Shown piece after piece: positions 17,092-27,064 of a stretch of 64,000 bases of DNA. The notes below the pieces were generated by a model. It was not told the origin of the DNA. It ran no database searches and worked only from the letters and a program-made list of their open reading frames with translations. Every line of letters begins with the position of its first letter. The first letter of the stretch is position 1. Origin of the DNA: Streptomyces sp. DG1A-41 (GTDB lineage: Bacteria; Actinomycetota; Actinomycetes; Streptomycetales; Streptomycetaceae); assembly GCF_037055355.1 (NCBI RefSeq), contig NZ_CP146350.1:5107001-5171000 (forward strand). Reading direction: 5' to 3'. Made by a program: the position numbers and the translations under genes.

Positions 17092-18950
17092 ATGACTGAG
17101 AGCAACGGATCCGACGCGCGGGATCAGCGGGACCAGCACGAGCAAAAGGTTCAGGCGGGACAGCAGGAGCGGATGCCGGACTGGGAGAAGCGCTTCCGGG
17201 CGCCCCGGGTGTCCCTGCCCGACTGGGCGGAGGACGCGCCGGACCGCTCCCTGTTCGTGTCGAACGCGACGGGGACGTACGAGCTGTACGCCTGGGACCG
17301 CAGGACGGGCGAGCAGCGCCAGGTGACGGACCGGCCGAACGGCACGACGGACGGCGTGCTGTCACCGGACGGCGCCTGGATCTGGTGGTTCGACGACAAG
17401 GACGGCGACGAGTTCGGCGTCTGGCGCCGCCAGCCCTTCACAGGCGGCGCGGACGAACTCGCCGCCGAGGGCCTGGACGCCTCCTACCCGGCGGGCCTCG
17501 CCCTCGGCCGAGACGGGCGCACGGCGGTCGTCGGCCGCTCGACCGACGAGGACGGTACGACGATCCATCTCGTCCGTACCGGCGAGGAGCCGGTGGAGAT
17601 CTACCGCCACCGCGAGTCGGCCGGCGTCGGCGACCTCTCCCACGACGGTTCGCTCATCGCCGTCGAGCACACCGAGCACGGCGACGCCATGCACTCCGCC
17701 CTGCGCGTCCTGCGCCCCGACGGCACCCCGGTCGCCGACCTCGACGACACCGAGGGCGGTACGCGCGAGCTCGGCCTGGAGGTCCTCGGATTCGCCCCCG
17801 TCGACGGCGACACCCGCCTCCTCATCGGTCACCAGCGCCGGGGCCGCTGGGAGCCCCTGGTCTGGGACGTCGCCTCCGGCGAGGAGACGGACCTGGCGCT
17901 GGAACTGCCGGGCGACGTCAGCGCCGAGTGGTACCCGGACGGCAGCGGCCTGCTCATCGCGCACAGCTTCGAGGCCCGCAGCGAGCTGTTCCGCTACGAC
18001 CTGGCCAGCCGCGCCCTGACCGAGATCCCGACCCCGCCCGGCACGGTGTCCGGCGCCACGGCCCGGCCCGACGGCAGCGTCGAGTACCTGTGGTCCTCGG
18101 CCGCCGAACCGTCGGCGGTCCGCTCCACGGCCGGCGGTGTCGTACTCGACCCGCCCGGCATGAAGTCGCCCGGCTCGGTGCCGGTGGAGGACGTGTGGGT
18201 GGAGGGCCCCGGCGGCCGCATCCACGCCCTGGTCCAGAAGCCGAAGGGCAGCACGGGCCCGCTCCCCACGGTCTTCGACATCCACGGCGGCCCGACCTGG
18301 CACGACAGCGACTCGTTCGCGGCGGGCCCGGCGGCGTGGGTCGACCACGGCTACGCGGTGGTCCGGGTCAACTACCGCGGTTCGACGGGCTACGGACGTG
18401 CCTGGACGGACGCCCTGAAGCACCGCGTGGGCCTCATCGAACTGGAGGACATCGCCGCGGTTCGCGAGTGGGCCGTCACCTCCGGCCTCGCCGACCCCGA
18501 GCGCCTCATCCTCACCGGCGGTTCCTGGGGCGGCTACCTCACCCTCCTCGGCCTCGGCGTCCAGCCCGACGCGTGGACCCTGGGCATCGCGGCGGTCCCC
18601 GTCGCCGACTACGTCACGGCGTACCACGACGAGATGGAAGCGCTGAAGGCGATGGACCGCACGCTCCTCGGCGGCACCCCCGAAGAGGTCCCCGACCGCT
18701 TCGAGGCCTCCTCCCCCTGACCTACGTCGACCAGGTCAGGGCCCCGGTCTACATCTCGGCCGGCGTCAACGACCCCCGCTGCCCCATCCGCCAGATCGAG
18801 AACTACGTCCAACGCCTGGAGGCGAGAGGCGCGGTCCACGAGGTGTACCGCTACGACGCCGGTCACGGCTCACTGGTGGTGGACGAACGGATCAAGCAGG
18901 TCAGGCTGGAACTGGAGTTCGCGGAGAGGCACCTGAGCCAACGACCATGA
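17092..18950 (+). pseudogene. Prolyl-oligopeptidase-family (S9) hydrolase with one frameshift
   Basis: Residues 1 to about 370 form a WD/beta-propeller-like domain (LFVSNATGTYELYAWDRRTGE, LSPDGAWIWWFDDKDGDEFG). The alpha/beta hydrolase domain follows (VFDIHGGPTWHD, RGSTGYGRAWTD) with the nucleophile in GGSWGGYL. At 18713-18720 the frame hits a stop after EASSP; reading one base earlier continues LTYVDQVRAPVYISAGVNDPRCP and YDAGHGSLV to a normal end at 18950. The catalytic aspartate and histidine lie beyond the shift, so the stopped form would be dead. One C missing from a run of five is the simplest explanation, probably a sequencing error. The intact enzyme would cleave short peptides or act on acyl-amino compounds. 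Confidence 0.8.
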
Positions 18951-19019
18951 CGGGCGAGGCACCGACGCTGACACGTGCCGCGCGGGGCACGGGTGCGTAA
19001 CTCGCGGGCGCGTGCCCAG

Positions 19020-19290
19020 GTACCCGCAATCCGCGGGCACTCGTGCCGCTTGGGGCGGCACGGGTGGGCGCGGGCGGCACCCCGCTGCGCCGGGCTGCGC
19101 AACGCCCCGCCCTCAGCCCGACGCCGCGCTCCTCGTGACGCCGGGTTGTGCAACCCCGGCCCAGCTCGACGCCGCGCTCCTCGTGACGCCGGGCTGCGCA
19201 ACGCCCCGCCCTCAGCCAGACGCCGCGCTCCTCGTGACGCCGGGTTGTGCAACCCCGGCCGAGCCCGAAACCCCACACATCACAACCGCC
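19020..19290. repeat. Tandem 48/51-bp repeats plus dispersed hairpin element
   Basis: The block opens with GTGCCGCTTGGGGCGGCAC at about 19045, the dispersed hairpin. From 19121 the word ACGCCGCGCTCCTCGTGACGC recurs at 19121, 19169 and 19220 (spacings 48 and 51), each copy followed by GGGTTGTGCAACCCC or GGGCTGCGCAACGCC, themselves small inverted repeats. It fills the convergent gap 18951-19366. Confidence 0.8.
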
Positions 19291-19366
19291 GGGTTGTGCA
19301 ACCCCCCGCCCCAGCCCCCACACTTCGCACCTCACAACGCCGAGCCGTGAACCCCACCACTAGGCA

Positions 19367-21307
19367 TCACGCCCCCGCCCGCTCCCGCCTCCTGCGCCCC
19401 AGCAACTCCGCCAACCCCCGCCGCGTAGCCGCCAGCACCACCCGATCCCCAGCCCCCAGCACATACGTGGGAGGCAGATCCCACACCAGCCCCGAAGCCG
19501 GCGACGCCCCTTCCCCCTCCGGACTCTCCTCCTCACCCCGCCGCCCCCCAGGAGGTGCCGTATTGAGCGCCAGCACCCGCCACGCCCCCGCCCGGAACGC
19601 CTCCCCCACCGTCCGCCCCTCCAACTGCGGATGCCCGGCCACATCCACCTCCGCGAACAGCAGCACCCGCCGCTCCACCGGAATCGCCCCCAGAATCTGC
19701 CGCCCCATCATCGCCCCGGCGAACGCGGGCGCGGCCAGATGCGACACACTCCGGCTCCGCGTCAGGGCGAACGGATGCGCGGCCCGGAGCGTCCGGTACA
19801 CCGCGGTCGCGAAGTCGTCGTCGTACAGCCGCAACACCACCCGCAGATCAGGCCGCACGGACCGTGCGTACAGCGCGGCCTCCAGATTCGTCGTGTCCGC
19901 ACTGGTCAACGCCAGCAACGCATGCGCCCGATGGATCTTCGCGGCCTCCAGCACCCCCTCCTGCGTGACATCCCCGAGCACCACCGGCACCCGCAGCCGC
20001 CGCGCCGTGGCCATCCCCCTGGCCTCCGGATCGGATTCGACGCACACCACGGGAATGTGCAGCTCCCGCAGCCGCGTCAGCACCCGCGTCCCGATCTTGC
20101 CGAGCCCGAGCAGCACCACATGCCCGCCGAGCCCCCGCGGCGGCTTCCGCAGCGCCGACGCGCTGCGGAACGTCCCCAGCGCCTCCAGCACGGCGGCCAG
20201 CAGCACCGGCAGCAACAGCAACCCGACCAGCCCGGACAGCAGTTGCAGGACCTGCCGCCCGGTCGACGCGTGGTACGCGGGATCGTTGATGCCGAACAGG
20301 TCGAGGAGCGTGACGTACGTGGCGTACAGCGGATGCTCCCCGGTCACGAACATCAACGCCACGGCGAGCGCGAGCACACACCCCACCAGCCCGGCCAGCG
20401 ACCACCGCAGCCGGCGCGAGAACAACGAGGCGAACGGCGGGACACCGCCCCGGCCGGTGGGCAGGGACGGCCCGGAGTACGACACCTGCTCCAGGACGAC
20501 GGTCCCGCGCCCGGTCGCCGCCGCCACCGCCGCCTCGTCCGGCAGCAGTCGCGGCCCCTGCTCCCCGCTGCCCTCGGAACCGTCCGCCCCGGCCGGGTCG
20601 TTGCTCGTCGCGGACAGCAGCGCCAGGGTGCACAGGCCGGGGTCGGCCACCTCGCCCGGCCGCGGCGGCTGCCGCTCCACGGCACGCAGGACGAGCCCTT
20701 CGGTCTGGACGACCTTGCTGGTCCCGACGAGGGCGGTGGCGGCCAGCGCGGGCGCGGCCGTGTCGGCGTCGGACAGCACGGTCGTCGACGCGTCGAGGCC
20801 CGCCCCCTGTCCGTCCCCGGAGGCGACGGCGGCGGTCTGGTCCAGCAGTTCCTCGATGTGCTGCCCCAACCGCCGGTTGTAGAGCCGGAGTACGAGGCGG
20901 AGGCGGGGGTTGAGCCGACGGGCGGTGAGCGCGGCGCGGATGTTGGTCTCGTCGTCGTCGTAGACGAGCGCCAGCGCCGCGGCCCGGTCGGCGCCCACCT
21001 CGGTGAGCACGGCCTCGGTGACCTCGGCGGCCTCCACGACCTGCTCGTTCGCGGCCGGTTCACCGCTCGCGCCGGTCCGGTTGACGGCCGCGCTGACCCG
21101 GTCGAGCAGGGCCGCCGAGGCGGCCCGGGCCCGTCCGACCACGGGTTGCCGCACCCGTCTCCCGGAGGGCGGTACGACGAGCGTGACCTGTTCGCCGTAG
21201 ACACCGCGGAGTTCGGCGGCCAGCCGGTGCGCGAGCCCGTCGTCCCCGCACACGATCATGTGCGTGGCCGGATCACTCGGCTGACCTTGGTTCGGAACGC
21301 TCCCCAC
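19367..21307 (-). CDS. Potassium-channel-like protein with two NAD-binding (TrkA-N/RCK) domains
   Basis: A 646-residue protein. An N-terminal Rossmann-like region starts MIVCGDDGLAHRLAAELRGVYG. Two or three membrane helices follow in the middle (about 300-320 and 360-385), and a second TrkA-N domain has GHVVLLGLGKIGTRVLTRLRELHIPVVCVESDP and the ALLALTSADTTNLEAALYAR region. The tail resembles TrkA-C (VLGAGDRVVLAATRRGLAELL). By family it gates or couples a cation pathway to NAD(H) or nucleotide binding; no classic TVGYG selectivity filter is visible, so the ion is unclear. The GTG at 21307 is used; an ATG at 21259 starting MIVCGDDG is a good alternative. It is divergent from the permease genes. 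Confidence 0.82.
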   Translation of the reverse strand: MGSVPNQGQPSDPATHMIVCGDDGLAHRLAAELRGVYGEQVTLVVPPSGRRVRQPVVGRARAASAALLDRVSAAVNRTGASGEPAANEQVVEAAEVTEAVLTEVGADRAAALALVYDDDETNIRAALTARRLNPRLRLVLRLYNRRLGQHIEELLDQTAAVASGDGQGAGLDASTTVLSDADTAAPALAATALVGTSKVVQTEGLVLRAVERQPPRPGEVADPGLCTLALLSATSNDPAGADGSEGSGEQGPRLLPDEAAVAAATGRGTVVLEQVSYSGPSLPTGRGGVPPFASLFSRRLRWSLAGLVGCVLALAVALMFVTGEHPLYATYVTLLDLFGINDPAYHASTGRQVLQLLSGLVGLLLLPVLLAAVLEALGTFRSASALRKPPRGLGGHVVLLGLGKIGTRVLTRLRELHIPVVCVESDPEARGMATARRLRVPVVLGDVTQEGVLEAAKIHRAHALLALTSADTTNLEAALYARSVRPDLRVVLRLYDDDFATAVYRTLRAAHPFALTRSRSVSHLAAPAFAGAMMGRQILGAIPVERRVLLFAEVDVAGHPQLEGRTVGEAFRAGAWRVLALNTAPPGGRRGEEESPEGEGASPASGLVWDLPPTYVLGAGDRVVLAATRRGLAELLGRRRRERAGA

Positions 21308-21360
21308 GGGGAGAAGACTGCCTCACCGGGACGACCGGTTCCAGAAGGGGACGGTGTTGC

Positions 21361-22467
21361 GTGAACGCCCGGCCGTCGCCGTCCGTACGCAAGGGGAGGG
21401 AATGGGGAATGCCCTCGCGCACCACCGGAGGTACCGGGCCCGTGGCCATCACGAAGACCGCCCCGCAGGACAGCGGTGAGCGCGGGGGAGCGGAGACGGA
21501 CGGGGGCGGGGAAGAGGCCCGGCACCTCAACTCCCCTCTCCTCCTGACCCTTTTGCTGCTCACGGCCGTGATGCTCCAGGGCCCGATCCGCGGGGCCCTG
21601 TCCGCACCGGTGATGCAGAGCTGGATGACGGTGTTCGTCGCGGTCATGGTCCAGGCGCTGCCGTTCCTGGTGCTCGGCGTGCTGCTGTCGGCGGCGATCG
21701 CGGTGTTCGTGCCGCCTTCGTTCTTCGCCCGGGCCCTGCCGAAGCGCCCGGCGTTGGCGGTCCCGGTCGCGGGCGCGGCCGGTGCCGTGCTGCCGGGCTG
21801 CGAGTGCGCGTCGGTGCCGGTGGCCGGGGCGCTGGTCCGCCGAGGGGTCACACCGGCGGCGGCGCTGGCGTTCCTCCTGTCGGCGCCCGCCATCAACCCG
21901 ATCGTGCTGACGGCGACGGCGGTCGCCTTCCCGGGCAACCCGGAGATGGTCCTGGCCCGCTTCGTCGCGAGCCTGCTGGTGGCCTGCTCGATGGGCTGGC
22001 TCTGGCACCGCCTCGGCCGCACGGACTGGCTGCGTCCGCCGGACAGGCCGTCGTACGAGGGCCGGGGCGAGGGAGCGGCCTTCTGGGGTTCGGTGCGCCA
22101 CGACGTGATGCACGCGGGCGGTTTCCTGGTGGTCGGTGCGATGGCCGCGGCGACGCTGAAGGCGATGGTGCCGGAGGAGTGGCTGCGCGCGGCGGCCGGG
22201 AACCCGGTGTTCTCGGTGCTGGCCCTCGCGGTCCTCGCCGTCCTGTTGTCCATCTGCTCGGAGGCGGACGCGTTCGTGGCGGCGTCCCTGACCCAGTTCT
22301 CGCTGACGGCCCGTCTGACGTTCCTGGTCGTGGGGCCGATGATCGACCTGAAGCTCTTCGCGATGCAGGCGGGCACCTTCGGCCGCGCCTTCGCCCTGCG
22401 CTTCGCCCCCGCGACGTTCGCCCTGGCCGTCGTCGTGTCGGCCCTGACCGGAACGGTCCTGCTGTGA
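21361..22467 (+). CDS. DUF318/UPF0718-family permease
   Basis: A 368-residue protein with about eight membrane helices after a hydrophilic start. The family hallmark GCECASVPVAGALVRRGV (about residues 145-162) and LSAPAINPIVLTATAVAF are clear, as is LSICSEADAFVAASLTQF with a second cysteine. The cysteines suggest metal or metalloid handling. The family is often paired with TIGR03943 proteins, as here. It starts at GTG 21361; an ATG at 21409 is possible. The stop overlaps the next start (GTGA), giving a two-gene operon. Confidence 0.85.
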   Translation: MNARPSPSVRKGREWGMPSRTTGGTGPVAITKTAPQDSGERGGAETDGGGEEARHLNSPLLLTLLLLTAVMLQGPIRGALSAPVMQSWMTVFVAVMVQALPFLVLGVLLSAAIAVFVPPSFFARALPKRPALAVPVAGAAGAVLPGCECASVPVAGALVRRGVTPAAALAFLLSAPAINPIVLTATAVAFPGNPEMVLARFVASLLVACSMGWLWHRLGRTDWLRPPDRPSYEGRGEGAAFWGSVRHDVMHAGGFLVVGAMAAATLKAMVPEEWLRAAAGNPVFSVLALAVLAVLLSICSEADAFVAASLTQFSLTARLTFLVVGPMIDLKLFAMQAGTFGRAFALRFAPATFALAVVVSALTGTVLL

Positions 22468-23174
22468 ACCGCCTGGCCCAGACGGCCCTCCTCTTCCTGC
22501 TCGGCGCGACCCTCCTGCACGCCGGCCTGACGGACCTCTACCTGCGCTACGTCAAGGCGGGCCTGCGCCCGCTGGTCCTGCTGGCCGGCGTGGCGCTGAT
22601 CGCGACGGCGGCGGCGACGCTCTGGTACGAACACCGCCGCGCACCCGCGCGACAGCACCAGCACCAGCACGAGCCCCGCGTCTCCTGGCTCCTCGCCCTC
22701 CCCGTCCTCGCCCTGATCCTGGTCTCCCCGCCGGCCCTGGGTTCCTACAGCGCGGCCCACACGGGCACGGCCCTGACGAAGCCCTTCGGCTTCCCCGACC
22801 TCCCCGCCGGCGAACCCCTCCGCCTCGGCGTGGCCGACTACGCCGGCCGCGCGGTCTACGACGACGGCCGCTCCCTCCGCGACCGCGAGCTGAAGATCAC
22901 CGGCTTCGTCACCCTCGACCGGGCGGGCGCCCCCTACTTGGTCCGCATGGGCCTCAACTGCTGCGCGGCGGACGCCCAGCCGGTCAAGATCGCCCTGACC
23001 GGCAACATCCCCCCGGTCCTGAGCCCGGACACCTGGCTGGAGATCACCGGCCGGTACACACCCCGCCGGACCAAGGACCCGGTCAACGACGGCCCGATCC
23101 CGTACCTCGAAGTCACCAGCGCCAGGCCGGTACCGGCACCGGCCGACCCGTACGACGAGACGTGGAACAACTGA
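22464..23174 (+). CDS. TIGR03943-family permease partner protein
   Basis: A 236-residue membrane protein with two N-terminal helices, a histidine-rich loop (RQHQHQHEPR, about residues 63-72) that could bind metal, a third helix (LLALPVLALILVSPPALG), and an outer domain with YLVRMGLNCCAADAQP and WLEITGRYTPRR. It is the usual partner of the DUF318 permease encoded just upstream, and the start overlaps that gene's stop. The pair has been linked to divalent-metal handling, but the substrate is not proven. Confidence 0.85.
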   Translation: MNRLAQTALLFLLGATLLHAGLTDLYLRYVKAGLRPLVLLAGVALIATAAATLWYEHRRAPARQHQHQHEPRVSWLLALPVLALILVSPPALGSYSAAHTGTALTKPFGFPDLPAGEPLRLGVADYAGRAVYDDGRSLRDRELKITGFVTLDRAGAPYLVRMGLNCCAADAQPVKIALTGNIPPVLSPDTWLEITGRYTPRRTKDPVNDGPIPYLEVTSARPVPAPADPYDETWNN

Positions 23175-23269
23175 GACCCGCGTAAGACGCTTAGGACCAC
23201 GCGTACTTGGCGTACTAGAGGAGCCACTTCCGGGTACTCGGCAATCCCGCTGATCAGCGAGGGGGAGGT

Positions 23270-23725
23270 ATGACCACACCGAGCGGCGACACGGGGACGG
23301 GGACGCAGACCGACCGCGCGGCGGAACTCACCCGGGACCTCCTGACCGAGGCCCGCGAGCAGCTCGCGGAGGCCGACAGCAAGGCCGGACTGACGCTGGC
23401 GACCCTGGGCGCGGCCCTGACCGCCCTGCTCGGCGCGATCGCCGGCGGCCTCATCGCGCCCGGCCAGTACGCCGTGCTCCCACAGCTCCTGCTATGGGCC
23501 GGCTGCGCCGCCTGCGCCCCGTCCCTGTTCCTCCTCGGTCTGGCCGCATCCCCCCGACGCCCTTCCCGGGCCCCCTCCTCCGGTGACGCGACCCAGCGGG
23601 AGGTCCTGGAGATCCTGTCCCGCACCGCCTGGATCAAGTACCGCTGCATACGCCGGGCGATGGCCTGGGGCGCGGTCTTCCTCGCGCTCACATTGGCGGG
23701 AACGCTGGCCGGGGTCCTGTCCTAG
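23270..23725 (+). CDS. Pycsar-effector-like (PycTM/DUF5706) membrane protein
   Basis: A 151-residue protein with a helical N terminus (ELTRDLLTEAREQLAEADSKAGLTLATLGAALTALLGAIAGGLI), two closely spaced membrane helices and a third near the C terminus. The A-D-x-K-A segment running into the first helix is the typical start of the PycTM effector family, which forms membrane pores in cyclic UMP/CMP-triggered phage defence. No pyrimidine cyclase gene is next to it, so it is an orphan or a relative with another job. The ATG follows a GGGGGAGGT ribosome site. The C-terminal half overlaps a possible minus-strand reading frame. Confidence 0.6.
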   Translation: MTTPSGDTGTGTQTDRAAELTRDLLTEAREQLAEADSKAGLTLATLGAALTALLGAIAGGLIAPGQYAVLPQLLLWAGCAACAPSLFLLGLAASPRRPSRAPSSGDATQREVLEILSRTAWIKYRCIRRAMAWGAVFLALTLAGTLAGVLS

Positions 23726-23734
23726 TGGCCCGAG

Positions 23735-24010
23735 GCATGGGTCGTACACCCAGACCGCGACCTCGCCGCCGCAGTCCGGACACGCGGTCATCCCGAGCGC
23801 CCGGTTGACCTGCCTGGCGCCGTCCGCGCTGCTGACGGTCCCGACCATCGGCGTACCCTCACGCTTCATGTCCCGCAGAAAGATCAGGTTGGCCGGGTAG
23901 ATACGCAGGCACGTCGCGCACTGGAGCGGGGCGCGCATGGCGGCCCGGGCCTGCGGTGCCTGATCGCCGACGACCTCCGACAGCGGCCTCGTACAGCGGG
24001 AAGAGGTCAC
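23735..24010 (-). pseudogene. Zinc-ribbon-like reading frame, probably frameshifted from the gene upstream
   Basis: The frame encodes VVGDQAPQARAAMRAPLQCA then CLRIYPANLIFLRD, and ends with MTACPDCGGEVAVWVYDPC: two CxxC pairs that could bind zinc. It has no good ribosome site. It overlaps the end of the upstream minus-strand gene, whose own tail becomes arginine/glycine rich exactly where this frame becomes sensible, so the two may once have been one protein broken by a one-base change near 23975. After 23735 it only mirrors the plus-strand gene. Confidence 0.4.
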
Positions 24011-24368
24011 TGGCCGACGCCGCGTCGATGGTCGTCTTCAGCAGCGCGACGTGGCCGGCGGCGGCGTCGCGGCTGAACGTGTCGAACTCCTCGTGCACCA
24101 GGCAGTGCTGGTCCCCGACCACCAGCTCCCGCCGGGGCAGGGCACCCGCTTCGGCCGTCGTCTCGTCCCCGACGAACCTGACGAAGACACCGCCGCGGTC
24201 ATTGAAGGTGTTGCGGATGACCCGGTACCGCGATGTCGTCACATCGCCCCGCACCCCGTGCCGGGCGAGCACCTCCCCGATGAGGGCGTCGTCGGCCTGC
24301 CGGACATCGCCGATCCACAGGCCTTCCAACTCCCCGGCACCGTCCCGATGGACCACATAACGCGTCAT
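23859..24368 (-). CDS. Hypothetical protein, start of a possibly frameshifted gene
   Basis: A 169-residue frame starting MTRYVVHRDGAGELEGLWIG. It contains VTTSRYRVIRNTFNDRGGVFVRFVGDET and VVGDQHCLVHEEFDTFSRDAAAGHVALLKTTIDAASASDLFPLYEA, and looks like a real globular domain. From about residue 132 it turns into arginine/glycine-rich low complexity, while the neighbouring frame picks up a sensible two-CxxC segment. I do not recognise the family. It is the last of a run of minus-strand hypothetical genes. Confidence 0.5.
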   Translation of the reverse strand: MTRYVVHRDGAGELEGLWIGDVRQADDALIGEVLARHGVRGDVTTSRYRVIRNTFNDRGGVFVRFVGDETTAEAGALPRRELVVGDQHCLVHEEFDTFSRDAAAGHVALLKTTIDAASASDLFPLYEAAVGGRRRSGTAGPGRHARPAPVRDVPAYLPGQPDLSAGHEA

Positions 24369-24497
24369 CGGCCGACTGCCTCTGTCCCTGCCCGACGGGC
24401 TGCGGCGGATCGTCGTCCGGCCCTCGCTCCCGCCACTTCCGGAACAACCCCATCTCTCGCCCACACCTCCGAGTTCACGCACTGGTCCGCCGACGCC

Positions 24498-24764
24498 CTA
24501 CGTCAGCTTCCTTCCCCCGCGCTTCTCGGCACGGGACAGCACCTCCCACGGCAGCAACGGCATCACGTTGCGGTCGGCGGAGAGATAGGCGAGATGCAGG
24601 ACGCGTGCCGGCCCGTCCACGCAGACGAGCCAGTGCGCGACTTCGATGCGGCCGAGTGACGCGCCGGCGCGGCGGAACACGCCGTCCACCCACTGGATGC
24701 ATCCACCGGGCATGAGCGGCCGGATCCGCCGCGGCTTCGTACGGGGCAGGAGGCTCACGATCAC
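24498..24764 (-). CDS. Hypothetical protein
   Basis: An 88-residue protein, MIVSLLPRTKPRRIRPLMPG at the start, with beta-type segments GCIQWVDGVFRRAGASLGRIEVAHWLVCVDGPARVLHLAYLS and a basic tail. No membrane helix or signal peptide. It overlaps the previous gene by 4 bp (ATGA), so it is translated with it. I do not recognise a family. Confidence 0.5.
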   Translation of the reverse strand: MIVSLLPRTKPRRIRPLMPGGCIQWVDGVFRRAGASLGRIEVAHWLVCVDGPARVLHLAYLSADRNVMPLLPWEVLSRAEKRGGRKLT

Positions 24765-25297
24765 GTGCCGAACCGCCGCCCGTCCCCGTCCCGGGCTCCG
24801 GCGACGAAGGCCAGCGCGTCCTCACCCGCCAGCCGCTTCCACCCCGGCCTCCGCGTCAGCGCCGTTCCGGTCGCCTCGACCCTGGCCAGGTGCTGGGGGA
24901 CGACCCGCCGTACCCAGGCGTTGACCTCGCCGGCCCACACCACCACGGCCACGACGGCCTGCCCGCCGGACACCTCGTACGCGTAAGTGCCCGTACGGGA
25001 CAACGCATCGGGCGTGACCTCACCATCCCCCTCCAGCCGGAGCACAAGGGCGTGGCCGACCGACTCGGTCGGCTCGACCGCCGGGTAGGTGGTCACCCGC
25101 GTTCCGGCGAGGCCGCCACCGGACTCCCTTTCGACCGAGTCGACGAGCCCTTGGACCTCACCGATGTCGAGGCCGCCCCCCTGATGAGGTATCAACACCC
25201 GCTCCGCGTCCATACGGGCATGCCACCACACCGACCACGGGACCGGTCCCGGCCGCCAGGGTCCGATCAGCCGCTCGGTCTGGGCACCCCGATCCAC
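24761..25297 (-). CDS. Hypothetical protein
   Basis: A protein of up to 178 residues. The part from MDAERVLIPHQGGGLDIGEVQGLVDSVERE onward looks globular, with VGHALVLRLEGDGEVTPDALSRTGTYAYEV and AVVAVVVWAGEVNAWVRRVVPQHLARVE. Internal start candidates (ATG at 25213) are as likely as the GTG at 25297, since none has a clear ribosome site. It overlaps the next gene, making a short operon of unknown role near the left edge of the accessory region. Confidence 0.45.
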   Translation of the reverse strand: MDRGAQTERLIGPWRPGPVPWSVWWHARMDAERVLIPHQGGGLDIGEVQGLVDSVERESGGGLAGTRVTTYPAVEPTESVGHALVLRLEGDGEVTPDALSRTGTYAYEVSGGQAVVAVVVWAGEVNAWVRRVVPQHLARVEATGTALTRRPGWKRLAGEDALAFVAGARDGDGRRFGT

Positions 25298-26344
25298 GCG
25301 GCACCCGGCGCAGCACCAATCTTGCCAGCCCCTGACCTGCCCCGGACCAGGGCCGGGCGCGATGTCCGTGACTCAACGCCACGTCTGGTCACGCCCCCAG
25401 GGGCACATGTCACAGCAGGTGATACTCCTGGCCGGCTGACCGCCGGACCGGGCACGGCGACCGGTAGAGCTCCGCTGCGAGGCGGCTGGCGCACTGGCGA
25501 GAGGACTCGCGCGACGCGGATCAGCGGCTGGAGGACATCGCAGCGGACCATCTGCGTGCCCTGCACGAGACGCTGCGTGCCGATCGATCGGCTTTCGGGT
25601 TGTACGACACGGCATGTGCGGCCGGTGAGCGGCTTGCCGGGGCCCTGGGTTCGCTGGCCGCCGAGGGTGCGGAGTCAGCGGACGCGCATCCGACACCCAG
25701 GCTTCCAGAGCCTCCAAGAAGGCGTCTAGCGTCGCGTTCTCCCACTCCGCGCCAATTCTCCGCATGGTCCGCTCGTAGACGCGCCGAAGGCGCTGAAGGC
25801 TTCTCGGTCGCCAACGTGGTCGGTGCTGCAAGAGGTCTCGTCATGACCGCGACCCTATGGGCGCCCACGCGTGGGTGATCACGGTTCTACACCCGTCAAC
25901 GTGGCGCCAGGTGCCCGATCCGGGCTTTGAGGTCTGACCTCATCCTTATCAGGTCGATCATGCGGGCTTGTCGAGTCGGCCAACAAGGTCTGCACTTCGC
26001 CCGATCGTCCACTGACGTCCGGCGGAGACCGCCCCTATCCGTGATTGTTGGTGTCAGCCGCTGATGTCAGTCGCTGCATGCGGTCTTGACGAGCGATCTC
26101 ACCAGCCCCCGCACCACAACGAGGCGCTCAGGACGCTGGTGGGTGCGCTGCCGGGCGCCAGGGCTCAACAGCGGTTGCGGTGCGCGGCTGCTGCACTCAG
26201 CCCAGCGCTCGGCGGCTCGCCCGGCCAGACAGACCACCTCCTGCAGCGGTGCCCTCGGACTTGGCACCTCAGGACGGTTATCTCATCCCTACGGGGTACT
26301 CACTCCCAGATAGGACACATAACGGACAATTTGGAGGAAGTGCA
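25298..26344. other. Debris-rich stretch without an intact gene
   Basis: Two remnants read sensibly but lack starts. On the plus strand, about 25468-25690, a frame includes DADQRLEDIAADHLRALHET and FGLYDTACAAGERLAGALGS. On the minus strand, about 25690-25831, a frame includes RRIGAEWENATLDAFLEALE and AWVSDA, faintly like the end of a DUF7660 domain. Near 26046-26086 lies TTGGTGTCAGCCGCTGATGTC, whose pattern returns near 33368. The remainder shows nothing I can identify. Confidence 0.4.
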
Positions 26345-26815
26345 ATGGCGACGCAACCCCGGTCAGACATGGAAACCCATCCCGACATCGTCGCAATGCG
26401 CAATCGACACGAGATGGCCGAACGCTTCGCGACCACCCCGAGGGCGCAAGCCGTCGAGGCCATGGCCCTGATCACAGGGCTCTACCTCGCAGCCTCACCG
26501 TGGATCGCGGGATTCAACGACTTTTCCACCCTGGCGGTCAACAACCTGATCACCGGTATCGCCTACGCCCTCCTCATGAGCGGTGGCTTCGGCCGGGCGT
26601 ACGAGCGTTCGCACAGCATGGCGTGGGGCGCTTGCGTGCTGAGCGTGTGGACGATCTTTGCGCCGTGGGTTGTGGCAGGTGACGTCAGCACCACCAGGAC
26701 CATAGTCAACAACATCATCGTCGGCGTGATCGCCCTGATGCTGGCCCTCATGGCCGCCGCAGCTGCCCGCCCGGTGGATCAGTCGTCCGGCGACCGCTCT
26801 TCTGGGCGTAGGTGA
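26345..26815 (+). CDS. SPW-repeat membrane protein
   Basis: A 156-residue membrane protein. Two halves each carry the SPW motif pattern: LITGLYLAASPWIAGFNDFSTLAVNNLITGIAYALLMSGG and VWTIFAPWVVAGDVSTTRTIVNNIIVGVIALMLALMAA. Each half is two helices, four in total. The N terminus is hydrophilic (METHPDIVAMRNRHEMAERF). The family is common in actinobacteria and of unknown function, often on mobile regions. The ATG has GGAGGAA eight bases upstream. It appears intact and is among the few whole genes in this island. Confidence 0.82.
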   Translation: MATQPRSDMETHPDIVAMRNRHEMAERFATTPRAQAVEAMALITGLYLAASPWIAGFNDFSTLAVNNLITGIAYALLMSGGFGRAYERSHSMAWGACVLSVWTIFAPWVVAGDVSTTRTIVNNIIVGVIALMLALMAAAAARPVDQSSGDRSSGRR

Positions 26816-27064
26816 TCACCCCTCGGGAGCAGGCCGAAACCGGCCTCAACCCACCACTCACTCCAGCTCCCATCCCGTACACCGTCGACCCACACACCGT
26901 GGAGCAGGCGTGGTTCATGGCGTCCAGGTGGAGCGCGCCACTGTACGAACACCCTGCGGCGCCATGGGCCGCGTCTGCTCGGCTCTGCCTGGGTCGATGG
27001 CGTACGGGATGGGAGCACCCCGCGCACTCCACTACGGGCCCGCAGCCGGAAACGGCGCCCCCTC

